From: Quatrionicoccus australiensis
Lineage (GTDB): Bacteria; Pseudomonadota; Gammaproteobacteria; Burkholderiales; Rhodocyclaceae
DNA length: 64,000 nucleotides
Direction of reading: 5' to 3'
NCBI RefSeq assembly: GCF_020510525.1
Contig: NZ_CP075188.1
Location: forward strand, 992,001 to 1,056,000
Below are positions 35,296 through 43,646 of the stretch, one piece after another (within the stretch, counting starts at the first letter, position 1; each line of letters begins with the position of its first letter). A program made the position numbers and the translations under genes. A model generated the notes under the pieces. It was not told where the DNA came from. It searched no databases and saw nothing but the letters and a program-made list of their open reading frames with translations.

Positions 35296-36407
35296 TTGAG
35301 CTGGTGCAGGCTGCCGTCGTGAATTTCGGTGAAAAAGACCCGGCGCGTCGCGTCGCCATTGGCATCGAAGCGGATTTCCTGCTGCACGCCCTGGTAGGGG
35401 CCGTATTTGAGCAGGGCTGCCTTCATGTCTTCATCCTTGTCGCGTTTCTGCAGCGCGGCAAAGACAACATTGGCCGTGTCGTAGGCAAGCAGCGAGAAGG
35501 AGCCGAACTCGCGCTGGAAGCGCTGTTTGAAGGCGCTGCGGAAATTCTGGTAGGCCACTCCCGGATCGTCCCGGTTGTAGGCGTGGGTCATCAGCATGCC
35601 TTCGACGGCGCTGCCGCCCATTTCACTGAGCGCTTCGCCGGAGGCCGCCCATTCCGATGAACTGAGCGGCAGGCCGGGGGCGAGACGGCGGGCCTGCTGC
35701 GCCAGGCGTGCCGTGTCGAGCGTGCTGGCGACAAAGATCAGCGCGTCCGGCCGGTCGGCCAGCAGGCGATTGATGACGTCGGAAAAACGGGTGCTCGCTG
35801 TCGATTCGAAACCGGCGGTGCCGCTGGTGACGCCGCCCAGTTTTTCGAACTCGGAAGAGAATCCCTTCACCCAGGTTTCGCCAAAGGGCAGGTTGGAGGC
35901 ATCGAAGGCGAGGCCAACCCGGCGGCTGCCGCGCGCGTAGAGCACCCGGGCATGCTGGATGGCGGCCTCGCGGGTCGTGCAATTGACGCGGAAGAGGTTG
36001 TCATCCTTGCCGTAAAAGTCTGTCGATGCCACGGTCGGGCTGATGATGATCTGGCCGGCCTGATTCATCAGCGGCATGACCACGGCCGCCATCGAACTGG
36101 TGACCGGCCCGATGATGATGTCGGGGTGCTGCGCGATCAGTTCCTGGGCGGCCTGTCTGGCCTTTTCCTTGTCCTGGCCGTCGTCGCGCACGAGCAGTTC
36201 GATCTTGCGGCCATTGATGCCACCGGCCTGGTTCTGTTGCTCGACGGCAAGGATGACGCCATTGCGGACGCTTTCGCCAAAATCGGAGCCGCGGTCGGAC
36301 AGCCCTGCCAGCAGGCCGATCCGGATCGGCTCGGGCGGCGTGCAGGCGGCCAGTGCGAGCAGCAGGCTGCACGCGCCGAACAGCCGCGAAGTTCCAGGCA
36401 AGATCAT
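35292..36407 (-). CDS. Periplasmic amino-acid-type binding lipoprotein coupled to a sensor kinase
   Basis: 371 aa. Lipobox LALAACTPP (Cys about residue 23). The mature protein, [20 protein letters not shown] and [20 protein letters not shown], is a LivJ-type (branched-chain amino acid/urea/amide) binding fold. No transporter genes are adjacent; the next gene is a hybrid kinase. So it may be a ligand-sensing partner of the kinase rather than a transport component. Ligand unknown. Confidence 0.88.
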   Translation of the reverse strand: MILPGTSRLFGACSLLLALAACTPPEPIRIGLLAGLSDRGSDFGESVRNGVILAVEQQNQAGGINGRKIELLVRDDGQDKEKARQAAQELIAQHPDIIIGPVTSSMAAVVMPLMNQAGQIIISPTVASTDFYGKDDNLFRVNCTTREAAIQHARVLYARGSRRVGLAFDASNLPFGETWVKGFSSEFEKLGGVTSGTAGFESTASTRFSDVINRLLADRPDALIFVASTLDTARLAQQARRLAPGLPLSSSEWAASGEALSEMGGSAVEGMLMTHAYNRDDPGVAYQNFRSAFKQRFQREFGSFSLLAYDTANVVFAALQKRDKDEDMKAALLKYGPYQGVQQEIRFDANGDATRRVFFTEIHDGSLHQLK

Positions 36408-36709
36408 GGCATCTCCCTCCTCGATTCTTGTTGTCTTTTAGCCATCTCCGTGGCGAGGAGGTTTTTTACCACCCGGCCCCGGGAGGGTCAAGCGCAATGC
36501 CAGTAGCCATGCGGGATTCGGCCATTCCGGATGCTTAACCGGCGCCTTTCGCAGGCGGCCCGCAAAGCCTGCCGATGGCCCGGGGCCGGGCTTGTGGCGG
36601 CATGGCCTGGCCGAGCGTAATGTTTGTTGCATTGTCGACAAATGCACCTTGCCTATCTGCCTGATTCTGCGTGTTTTCCCGGTGGCGTTGCTCTTGCTTG
36701 GTGCTCTAT
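36408..36709. other. Divergent intergenic region with TTGTCGACAA palindrome
   Basis: 302 bp between the binding-protein gene and the Fe-S protein gene. It contains TTGTCGACAA (36632-36641) inside TGCAT...AATGCA, a near-palindrome at 36628-36646, a plausible operator for the plus-strand gene. A GC-rich dyad around 36565-36595 may be structure. No -10/-35 or sigma-54 site could be assigned. Confidence 0.45.
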
Positions 36710-38050
36710 ATGAAAACCCATCTCGACTGGTTGGCCTACGATACCTATGGTGCCGGCGACGCTTATGCCGGCATTCCGGCGACCGGCGGCAACTACGCCA
36801 AGGCGGTTGCCGTGTGCATGAACAATCACCAGTGCCAGCGCGACGGCAAGGGCGTCATGTGCCCGAGCTACCGCATCACGCACGATCCGGCGCATTCGAC
36901 CGGGGCGCGCGTCAAGGCCTTCAAGGCGGCGCTCAACGGTGAACTCGGCGCCGAGCCCTTTTTTCATCCCGACCTGGCGGCGGCGATGGATCTCTGCGTG
37001 TCGTGCAAGGGCTGCAAGAAGGAATGTCCGAGCGCCGTCGACATGACCCTGATCAAGACCGAATACCTGGCGCAGAAAAATGAGCGGCACGGGGTCTCGC
37101 GGCGCGCCCGCCTGTTCGGCGCGCTGCCGGCCTGGTTGCATCGCTGGCGGACGCCCCTGGCGCTGCTCGTGCGCTGGCGTAACGCCTCGCCCTGGCTGGC
37201 GGCGCTCGCCGAGCGCCGGCTGGGCATCGCGGCACAGCGGCCGATTCCGGAAATCGTCGGCGGCCCGCTTCCGGTCGAAGATGCGCCGGCCAGCGGTCAA
37301 CGCGGCAAAGTGATCCTTTTTGTCGATACCTTCACGCATTACTACACGCCGGAAGTCGCCACGGCTGCGCGCGAAGTGCTGACGGCTGCCGGCTACGCCG
37401 TCGAGCTGCTGCTCCCAGCGGCCGATGACGGCGAGCCGGAAAGGCCGCTGTGCTGCGGCCGGACTTACCTGTCGCAAGGCATGGTCGATGCGGCCAAACT
37501 TGAAGGCAAACGGGTCATGGCGGCGCTGGCGCCGGCATTGGCAGCCGGAACGCCGATCATCGGGCTGGAACCCTCCTGCCTGCTCGCCCTGCGCGACGAG
37601 TTCTACAGCCTGTCGCTCGGCCCGGACGTGGCGCAAGTCGGCAAACAGGCCTTCCTGTTCGAGGAATTCCTGATGCGCGAGGCCAACAAGGGGATGAAGC
37701 TTGAACTGAAGCCGCTGACCGGTGCCAAGGCGCTGGTGCACGGGCATTGCCACCAGAAGGCCTTCGGCGCGATGAAGTCGGTCAGGAAGGTGCTCGCCTG
37801 GATCCCGGAATTCGAGTTCGAGATCATCGACGCCAGCTGCTGCGGCATGTCCGGCAGCTTCGGGCTGGAAGCCGAGCATTACGAGGCTTCGCTGGCGATG
37901 GGCGAACTGGCGCTGTTTCCGGCGGTGCGGGCCGCGGCGCCGGAAACGCTGATCGTCGCCGACGGCTTCTCCTGCCGCCACCAGATCGCCGACGGCAGCG
38001 GCCGGCAAGCCATTCATGTAGCGGTGCTGCTGCAGCGGGCATTGGACTAG
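36710..38050 (+). CDS. Fe-S/CCG-domain oxidoreductase subunit (GlpC/LutA-like)
   Basis: 446 aa, starting MKTHLDWLAYDTYGAGDAYA. N-terminal Cys clusters: CMNNHQCQRDGKGVMCPSYR and CVSCKGCKKECPSAVD (ferredoxin-like [4Fe-4S] sites). The C-terminal half has CCG-type motifs: LCCGRTYLSQG, HGHCHQKAF and ASCCGMSGSFGLEA. These are the electron-transfer/heterodisulfide-like features of D-lactate or glycolate dehydrogenase Fe-S subunits. The flavin partner is not adjacent, so the substrate is unknown. A GTG upstream (36671) was rejected for lack of homology. Confidence 0.85.
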   Translation: MKTHLDWLAYDTYGAGDAYAGIPATGGNYAKAVAVCMNNHQCQRDGKGVMCPSYRITHDPAHSTGARVKAFKAALNGELGAEPFFHPDLAAAMDLCVSCKGCKKECPSAVDMTLIKTEYLAQKNERHGVSRRARLFGALPAWLHRWRTPLALLVRWRNASPWLAALAERRLGIAAQRPIPEIVGGPLPVEDAPASGQRGKVILFVDTFTHYYTPEVATAAREVLTAAGYAVELLLPAADDGEPERPLCCGRTYLSQGMVDAAKLEGKRVMAALAPALAAGTPIIGLEPSCLLALRDEFYSLSLGPDVAQVGKQAFLFEEFLMREANKGMKLELKPLTGAKALVHGHCHQKAFGAMKSVRKVLAWIPEFEFEIIDASCCGMSGSFGLEAEHYEASLAMGELALFPAVRAAAPETLIVADGFSCRHQIADGSGRQAIHVAVLLQRALD

Positions 38051-38166
38051 GCGGCACTTGACGCATGTTGTTGGTCGGGCTCGGGTTGCTTGCTTGAGCT
38101 ATCCCGATCAGGTTTGCTGCAGGGAAGTCGCGGTCGAGCTGTGTTTTTGTTTTTCCTGAAGAGGGC

Positions 38167-38174
38167 TTAAAAAT
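38167..38174. repeat. Target-site duplication, left copy
   Basis: TTAAAAAT, identical to 39509-39516 beyond the right end of the insertion sequence. Removing the element rebuilds a continuous intergenic sequence. Confidence 0.9.
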
Positions 38175-39508
38175 GGTTCATCGCGCTTTACCGGGGAAGC
38201 GGGGCTTGACGGATTGAAGCGGAGATAGGAGGCAGGGGTTCGGCGTTGGTAGATTGATCGTCGCCAAACAAGTCAATCTTCCAAACCCCTGCCATGTCGA
38301 ATGCTATGTTGGCCCTTCAATTCTGGGAAGGGCATGTTGTTGATTCGTGTTGCGAAGAGGCCGACGGCTCTCTGCTGATCAGTCTCTCCGAAGCACCAGA
38401 AATACTCGCCTGTTGCGGATCCTGCCAAGCCCCTTGCGTTCTGGTTCACGAACGGAATCGGCGACGCATCAGAGAGCGCGACTGGTTTGATCGTCGAGTC
38501 TGGTTGGATGTGCCGATTCGCCGGATGGACTGCCATCACTGTGGTGCTCGGGTGGTGGAGCAGATTGCCTGGCTGGACAAGCGCAGCCGAATCACCCACC
38601 GGGTCCGGGCCTGGGTGGAAGCCCTGGCGCAACTCCTGCCGATTGCTCATGTCGCCCAACTGACAGGGCTTCACTGGCACACGATCAAGGCCATTGACCA
38701 TCAGCGCCTGGAGCGCCTGCACGGTGAATTCAACGCCAAGGGGAGCCGGCGCTTGGTCATGGACGAGTTTGCGTTGCACAAAGGGCATCGCTACGCCACC
38801 GTCGTCATGGACGCCCAGTGCATGCGGGTACTCTGGGTCGGAGAAGGCAATAGTCGGGAGGCCATTCGGCCTTTCTTTGAATTGCTCGGGGAGGAAGCTT
38901 GCCGACAGATCGAAGCCGTCGCGATGGACATGAATACCGCATTCGATTTGGAAGTGCGCAAACACTGCCCCAATGCCGAAGTCGTCTATGACCTCTTTCA
39001 TGTGGTGGCGCGCTTTGGCCGTGATGTGGTCGATCGCGTTCGCGTCGATCAGGCCAACGCCCTGCGCGAGCAACCCGCGGCTCGAAAAGTGATCAAGCGC
39101 AGCCGTTGGCTCCTGCTGCGCAACCGGGATAACCTGCAAGAGGAGCAGGCCGTCAAACTCGAGGAGTTACTTGCCGCCAACGCACCGTTGGCAACTGTTT
39201 ATCTCCTGAAAACCGAACTCAAGGAAATCTGGTTTGCCCCGTCCGTCCGAGAGGGGGCACAACGGTGGCGGCGCTGGTATCGCCTTGCCATCGAAAGCCA
39301 ACTTGCTCCCGCCATCCAGTTCGCTAGGCGATTACGGAAGTATCTCCGTGGGATTCTCGCTTCCGCCATCTACCCAATGAATTCCTCCATCCTCGAGGGC
39401 GTCAATAATCGGATCAAGGTCATCAAGCGCATGGCCTACGGATTTCGTGACTCAGCCTACTTCTTCCTGAAGATCAAGGCCGCATTCCCCGGTAAAGCGC
39501 GATGAACC
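38175..39508 (+). mobile_element. ISL3-family insertion sequence, intact
   Basis: 1334 bp with terminal inverted repeats. The left end begins GGTTCATCGCGCTTTACC (38175) and the right end finishes with its complement at 39508; at least 24 bases match exactly. TTAAAAAT occurs directly outside both ends (38167-38174 and 39509-39516), an 8-bp target duplication typical of ISL3. One transposase gene. The precise duplication and intact gene imply recent insertion. Confidence 0.93.
38294..39505 (+). CDS. ISL3-family transposase
   Basis: 403 aa. A Cys-rich N-terminal region (CGSCQAPC, MDCHHCGARVV), typical of ISL3 zinc-finger-like transposases, precedes the DDE catalytic core: VMDEFALHKGHRYATVVMD, EAVAMDMNTAFDLEV and SSILEGVNNRIKVIKRMAYG. 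The stop codon lies inside the right inverted repeat. No frameshift seen. Confidence 0.95.
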   Translation: MSNAMLALQFWEGHVVDSCCEEADGSLLISLSEAPEILACCGSCQAPCVLVHERNRRRIRERDWFDRRVWLDVPIRRMDCHHCGARVVEQIAWLDKRSRITHRVRAWVEALAQLLPIAHVAQLTGLHWHTIKAIDHQRLERLHGEFNAKGSRRLVMDEFALHKGHRYATVVMDAQCMRVLWVGEGNSREAIRPFFELLGEEACRQIEAVAMDMNTAFDLEVRKHCPNAEVVYDLFHVVARFGRDVVDRVRVDQANALREQPAARKVIKRSRWLLLRNRDNLQEEQAVKLEELLAANAPLATVYLLKTELKEIWFAPSVREGAQRWRRWYRLAIESQLAPAIQFARRLRKYLRGILASAIYPMNSSILEGVNNRIKVIKRMAYGFRDSAYFFLKIKAAFPGKAR

Positions 39509-39576
39509 TTAAAAATGGTGCAGCGATGGTCAAGCGGTAGGGCCATTTTACCGGCCTGGTTTGTCGGTGAATAAAT

Positions 39577-39611
39577 GCACCAATTTGGATTTTGTGGCAC
39601 GTTTGTGGTGC
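39577..39611 (+). promoter_or_regulatory. Tandem NtrC-type enhancer sites upstream of nirB
   Basis: GCACG-TTTGT-GGTGC (39597-39611) is one base off the NtrC consensus GCACC-N5-GGTGC. A half-match GCACC-AATTT-GGATT lies 20 bp before it (39577). Two sites about two helix turns apart, 65-100 bp upstream of the sigma-54 site, are the normal enhancer layout. Confidence 0.62.
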
Positions 39612-39673
39612 GGACGGGGGCCGTTCCGGGGTGTGGGCTTGGCTTTTTCCGTGGAAAATTGCTGATTTTCTAA

Positions 39674-39689
39674 TGGCACGACTCATGCT
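39674..39689 (+). promoter_or_regulatory. Sigma-54 promoter of the nirBD operon
   Basis: TGGCACGACTCATGCT has one mismatch to TGGCACG-N4-TTGCT. Start predicted near 39700, giving a leader of about 195 nt before nirB. Confidence 0.8.
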
Positions 39690-39704
39690 TATGCCTGTTC
39701 GCGC

Positions 39705-39751
39705 CAATTGCAGAGTTGCATTGTGCAGCAGCCTCCGCCAAAGACGGCGGA
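39705..39751 (+). promoter_or_regulatory. Candidate ANTAR-antiterminator RNA target (two hexaloop hairpins)
   Basis: Hairpin P1: CAAT(T)GC, loop AGAGTT, GCATTG (39705-39723). A 10-nt linker follows. Hairpin P2: TCCGCC, loop AAAGAC, GGCGGA (39734-39751). Both hexaloops have A at position 1 and G at position 4, the known recognition pattern for ANTAR proteins such as NasR/NasT, which control nitrate/nitrite assimilation. It starts almost exactly at the predicted transcript 5' end. Confidence 0.62.
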
Positions 39752-39800
39752 ATCCGGATTGAGCAGTTTGTCTTTCCGGTAATTCCAAACCGACAATGTG

Positions 39801-39820
39801 CCGCGATTCGCGGAGGCTTT
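39801..39820 (+). terminator. Putative leader attenuator hairpin upstream of nirB
   Basis: CCGCG-ATT-CGCGG (39801-39813) is followed by AGGCTTT. GCGGAGGC (39810-39817) is exactly complementary to GCCTCCGC (39731-39738) in hairpin P2, so the leader can switch between structures. The T-run is short, so terminator strength is doubtful. A second hairpin lies at 39827-39848. Confidence 0.4.
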
Positions 39821-39893
39821 CATGCAGATCCCGGCAAACCCGGTGATCACGGTAATGCGCGAAGTCCCCGTTTGTGGCCGGGCAGAACCAAAC

Positions 39894-42425
39894 ATGAAGA
39901 TAATCCTCGTTGGCCACGGTATGGTGGGCCATAAGTTCCTTGAGGAACTGCACCAACTCCAGCTTCCCGATGTCGAACTGACGGTCCTATGCGAAGAGCC
40001 GCGCATGGCCTATGACCGCGTTCATCTTTCCGAGTTTTTTTCCGGCAAGAGTGCAGCCGACCTCGCGCTCGCCGATGACGGCTTTTTCGCCGCAAGTGGC
40101 TTCCGTATCCGTCTGCAGAGTCGGGCCGTCGCGATTGATCGCCGACACAAGACTGTGATGACGCTGGACGGAGAAACCTTGGCTTACGATAAGCTGGTGC
40201 TCGCGACCGGCTCCTATCCCTACGTTCCTGAGATCAAGGGAAGGGAGCGCAAACACTGCTTTGTTTATCGCACCATCGAAGATCTCGAGGCGATGCAGGC
40301 CTCCGGCAAATTGTCGCGTAGTGGTGTCGTCATCGGTGGTGGCCTGCTGGGGCTGGAATGTGCAAAGGCCTTGCGCGATCTTGGTCTCGAAACCCACGTC
40401 GTCGAATTCGCGCCGCGGCTGATGGCGGTGCAGGTCGATGATGACGGCGGCCGCATCCTGCGCAGCAAGATCGAGGCGCTTGGCGTACGTGTCCATACCA
40501 GTCGTAGCACCCAGGAAATCCGCGACGGCGCGACGGCGCGCCATCGTCTGGTTTTTGACGATGGTTTTCACCTGGAAACGGACATGATTGTTTTTTCCGC
40601 CGGTATCCGGCCGCGTGACGATTTGGCCCGGCGCAATGCCTTGGCTGTAGGTTCGCGGGGTGGCATCGTGATTAACGATCATTGTCGTACCAGCGACCCA
40701 GATATCTACGCGATCGGCGAGTGTGCCGCGTGGCGTGACCAGATGTTCGGTCTGGTTGCCCCCGGCTACGAAATGGCCCGTGTCGTAGCCCGCCAGTTCG
40801 CCGGCGATAGTGGGGCCACCTTTGCCGGTGCCGACATGAGCACCAAGCTCAAGCTGATGGGTGTCGACGTCGCCAGCATCGGCGACGCCCAGGGCAAAAC
40901 GCCGGGCTGCCGCAGCTTCCGCTACGCCGACGAGTGCAAGCAGGTGTACAAGAAGATCGTCGTCAGCGCCGACGGCAAGCGCCTGCTCGGCGCCGTGCTG
41001 GTCGGCAATGCCGACGAGTACGGCACGCTGCTGCAGATGACGCTGAACGGCATCGCGCTGCCTGCCGATCCCGAATTCCTGGTGCTCCCGGCCGGCGACG
41101 GCAAGGCCAAACCCGGCCTCGGCGTCGATGCCCTGCCCGACAGCGCGCAGATCTGCTCGTGCAACAACGTCAGCAAGGGCGACATCTGTCAGGCGGTCGC
41201 CGCCGGTGCCACGACCATCGGTGAAATCAAGGCCTGCACCAAGGCCGGCGCCACCTGCGGCGGCTGCGTGCCGCTGGTCACCCAGGTCATGAAGGCGGAG
41301 ATGGCGCGCCTCGGTCTGACGGTCAACAACCATCTTTGCGAACATTTCCCGTACTCGCGCCAGGAGCTCTTCCACCTGATTCGGGTCGGCGAAATCCGCA
41401 GCTTCGACGATCTCCTCGCCCGTCACGGCAAGGGCCTCGGCTGCGACATCTGCAAGCCGACGGCAGCCTCGATCTTCGCCTCGTGCTGGAACGAGTTCGT
41501 GCTCAAGGGCGAACTCGCCAGCCTGCAGGACAGCAACGACTACTTCCTCGGCAACATCCAGAAGGACGGCACCTACTCGGTGGTGCCGCGCATGCCGGGT
41601 GGCGAGGTGACGCCGGACGGGCTGATCGCGGTCGGCCAGGTGGCCAAGAAATACGGCCTCTACACCAAGGTCACCGGCGGTCAGCGCGTCGACCTGTTCG
41701 GCGCCCGCGTCGAGCAATTGCCCCTGATTTGGGAAGAACTGATCGCCGCCGGCTTCGAATCCGGCCACGCCTACGGCAAGTCGCTGCGCACCGTGAAGAG
41801 CTGCGTCGGCAGCATCTGGTGCCGCTACGGCGTTGATGACTCGGTCGGTCTCGCAGTTGAGCTGGAAAACCGCTACAAGGGCCTGCGCGCGCCGCACAAG
41901 ATCAAATTCGGCGTCTCCGGCTGTACCCGCGAATGCGCCGAGGCGCAGGGCAAGGATATCGGCATCATCGCCACCGAGCACGGCTGGAACCTCTATGTCT
42001 GCGGCAATGGCGGTATGAAGCCGCGCCACGCCGAACTGATCGCCAGCGACCTCGATAAGGCCGGGCTGATTCGCCTGATCGACCGCTTCCTGATGTTTTA
42101 CGTGCGCACCGCCGACCGCCTGCAACGTACCAGCACCTGGCGCGAGAGCCTGGACGGTGGCCTCGACTACCTCAAGGAGGTGCTCATTGGCGACAGCCTG
42201 GGCATCGCCAGCGAACTTGAGGCACAGATGCAGCACGTGGTCGATACCTACCAGTGTGAATGGAAAACGGCGGTCAGCGACCCGGCGGTACGCCAGCGTT
42301 TCCGTTCCTTCGTCAACAGCGAGCAGCCCGACCAGCGCATCGTCTTCGTCCGCGAACGCGGCCAGATCCGGCCCGCTCGCGACGAAGAGCGGGCCTTCGC
42401 CGCTGCCGATCCGCTCACCGCCTGA
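39894..42425 (+). CDS. nirB: Assimilatory nitrite reductase large subunit
   Basis: 843 aa, starting MKIILVGHGMVGHKFLEELH. FAD/NAD-binding domains at 1-310 (VVIGGGLLGLECAKALR). The BFD-like [2Fe-2S] region is near 419-455 (ICSCNNVSKGDICQAV, CTKAGATCGGC). The siroheme/[4Fe-4S] region is near 636 (CVGSIWC) and 675 (SGCTRECAEAQGKDIG). Reduces nitrite to ammonia with NAD(P)H. The first 900 bases look less GC-biased at third positions than the rest, a possible mosaic. Heads a nirB-nirD-FNT-kinase unit under NtrC/sigma-54 control. Confidence 0.95.
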   Translation: MKIILVGHGMVGHKFLEELHQLQLPDVELTVLCEEPRMAYDRVHLSEFFSGKSAADLALADDGFFAASGFRIRLQSRAVAIDRRHKTVMTLDGETLAYDKLVLATGSYPYVPEIKGRERKHCFVYRTIEDLEAMQASGKLSRSGVVIGGGLLGLECAKALRDLGLETHVVEFAPRLMAVQVDDDGGRILRSKIEALGVRVHTSRSTQEIRDGATARHRLVFDDGFHLETDMIVFSAGIRPRDDLARRNALAVGSRGGIVINDHCRTSDPDIYAIGECAAWRDQMFGLVAPGYEMARVVARQFAGDSGATFAGADMSTKLKLMGVDVASIGDAQGKTPGCRSFRYADECKQVYKKIVVSADGKRLLGAVLVGNADEYGTLLQMTLNGIALPADPEFLVLPAGDGKAKPGLGVDALPDSAQICSCNNVSKGDICQAVAAGATTIGEIKACTKAGATCGGCVPLVTQVMKAEMARLGLTVNNHLCEHFPYSRQELFHLIRVGEIRSFDDLLARHGKGLGCDICKPTAASIFASCWNEFVLKGELASLQDSNDYFLGNIQKDGTYSVVPRMPGGEVTPDGLIAVGQVAKKYGLYTKVTGGQRVDLFGARVEQLPLIWEELIAAGFESGHAYGKSLRTVKSCVGSIWCRYGVDDSVGLAVELENRYKGLRAPHKIKFGVSGCTRECAEAQGKDIGIIATEHGWNLYVCGNGGMKPRHAELIASDLDKAGLIRLIDRFLMFYVRTADRLQRTSTWRESLDGGLDYLKEVLIGDSLGIASELEAQMQHVVDTYQCEWKTAVSDPAVRQRFRSFVNSEQPDQRIVFVRERGQIRPARDEERAFAAADPLTA

Positions 42426-42443
42426 TCTTTACTGGAGTCCCGC

Positions 42444-42782
42444 ATGGCCCCCGAAAACCTGCCCTGGACGGTCGTCTGCAAGACCTCCGAAATCCTTCCC
42501 GGTACCGGCGTCTGCGCGCTTGTCGCCGGCCGCCACGTCGCTGTCTTTAGGCTTGCCGGTGAGCGTTACCTCGCGCTCGACAACGTCGACCCGCGTTCCG
42601 GCGCCAGCGTGCTGTCGCGCGGCCTGGTCGGCAGTCTCGGCGAGCGCGTCGTTGTCGCCTCGCCACTTTACAAGAACCACTTTGACCTGAACACGGGCGA
42701 ATGCCTGGAGGCACCGGAACACTCTGTCCGCGCCCACCCCGTGCAAGTTCGCGGCGACGACGTGCTCGTCGCCGTTTCCTGA
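42444..42782 (+). CDS. nirD: Assimilatory nitrite reductase small subunit
   Basis: 112 aa Rieske-like domain without the usual Cys/His ligands, as in NirD: YLALDNVDPRSGASVLSRG and SPLYKNHFDLNTGECLEAPE. It follows nirB by 18 bp with GGAG spaced before the ATG. Probably stabilises NirB. Confidence 0.92.
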   Translation: MAPENLPWTVVCKTSEILPGTGVCALVAGRHVAVFRLAGERYLALDNVDPRSGASVLSRGLVGSLGERVVVASPLYKNHFDLNTGECLEAPEHSVRAHPVQVRGDDVLVAVS

Positions 42783-42810
42783 TTTTTTATTTTTCTCGAT
42801 AGGAATCCTC

Positions 42811-43623
42811 ATGGCCTACCTCGCCCCTGCCGAATTCGTCACCAAGATGGTTGACGCTGGTGAATCCAAACTGCTGATGTCTACTCGCGATACGCTGGTT
42901 CGTGCCTACATGGCCGGCGCCATTCTCGCGCTTGCCGCAGCCTTCGCCGTCTCGGTCTCGGTCAATACCGGCAACCCGCTGATCGGAGCTCTGCTGTTTC
43001 CGGTCGGTTTTTGCATGCTCTATCTGCTCGGTTTTGACCTGCTGACCGGTGTGTTCACGCTGGCACCGCTGGCTGTTTTCGACAAGCGTCCTGGTGCAAG
43101 CTGGGGAGGGGTGATGCGCAATTGGTCGCTGGTGTTTACCGGTAATTTTGCCGGTGCCCTGACTGTTGCGTTGTTCATGGCAATCATTTTTACCAACGGC
43201 TTTACCAGCGCGCCAAACGCGATTGGCCAGAAGATCGGTCACATTGGCGAAGGTCGTACGGTCGGTTATGCCGCGCTCGGTGCTGCCGGCATGCTGACCT
43301 TGTTCGTACGTGCGGTAATGTGCAACTGGATGGTGTCGACCGGTGTGGTCGCGGCGATGATGTCGACTAGCGTCTCCGGAAAGGTGATTGCGATGTGGAT
43401 GCCAATCCTGGTCTTCTTTTACATGGGCTTCGAGCACAGCATCGTGAACATGTACCTCTTCCCCTCGGGCCTGATGCTCGGCGGTAATTTCACTTTCATG
43501 GACTACCTGATCTGGAACGAGATCCCTACTGTGCTCGGCAACCTGGTTGGCGGCCTGACCTTCGTCGGGGCGACCCTGTATTCGACGCACTACAAGACGG
43601 CGCCGAAGCGCAAAATTGCCTGA
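42811..43623 (+). CDS. Formate/nitrite transporter (FNT) family channel
   Basis: 270 aa, six predicted membrane segments with FNT features: GNPLIGALLFPVGFCMLYLL, NWSLVFTGNFAGAL and FYMGFEHSIVNMYLFPSGLM (the conserved FEHSIVNM block). As it follows nirBD it probably brings in nitrite; the nirC name would fit by position, but formate selectivity cannot be excluded. Confidence 0.9.
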   Translation: MAYLAPAEFVTKMVDAGESKLLMSTRDTLVRAYMAGAILALAAAFAVSVSVNTGNPLIGALLFPVGFCMLYLLGFDLLTGVFTLAPLAVFDKRPGASWGGVMRNWSLVFTGNFAGALTVALFMAIIFTNGFTSAPNAIGQKIGHIGEGRTVGYAALGAAGMLTLFVRAVMCNWMVSTGVVAAMMSTSVSGKVIAMWMPILVFFYMGFEHSIVNMYLFPSGLMLGGNFTFMDYLIWNEIPTVLGNLVGGLTFVGATLYSTHYKTAPKRKIA

Positions 43624-43646
43624 TTTTCCCGGTCGACCGGACTGCC

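Noticed and set aside
39987..42236. 749-codon minus-strand open frame
   Set aside because: Antisense to nirB, which has all cofactor motifs.
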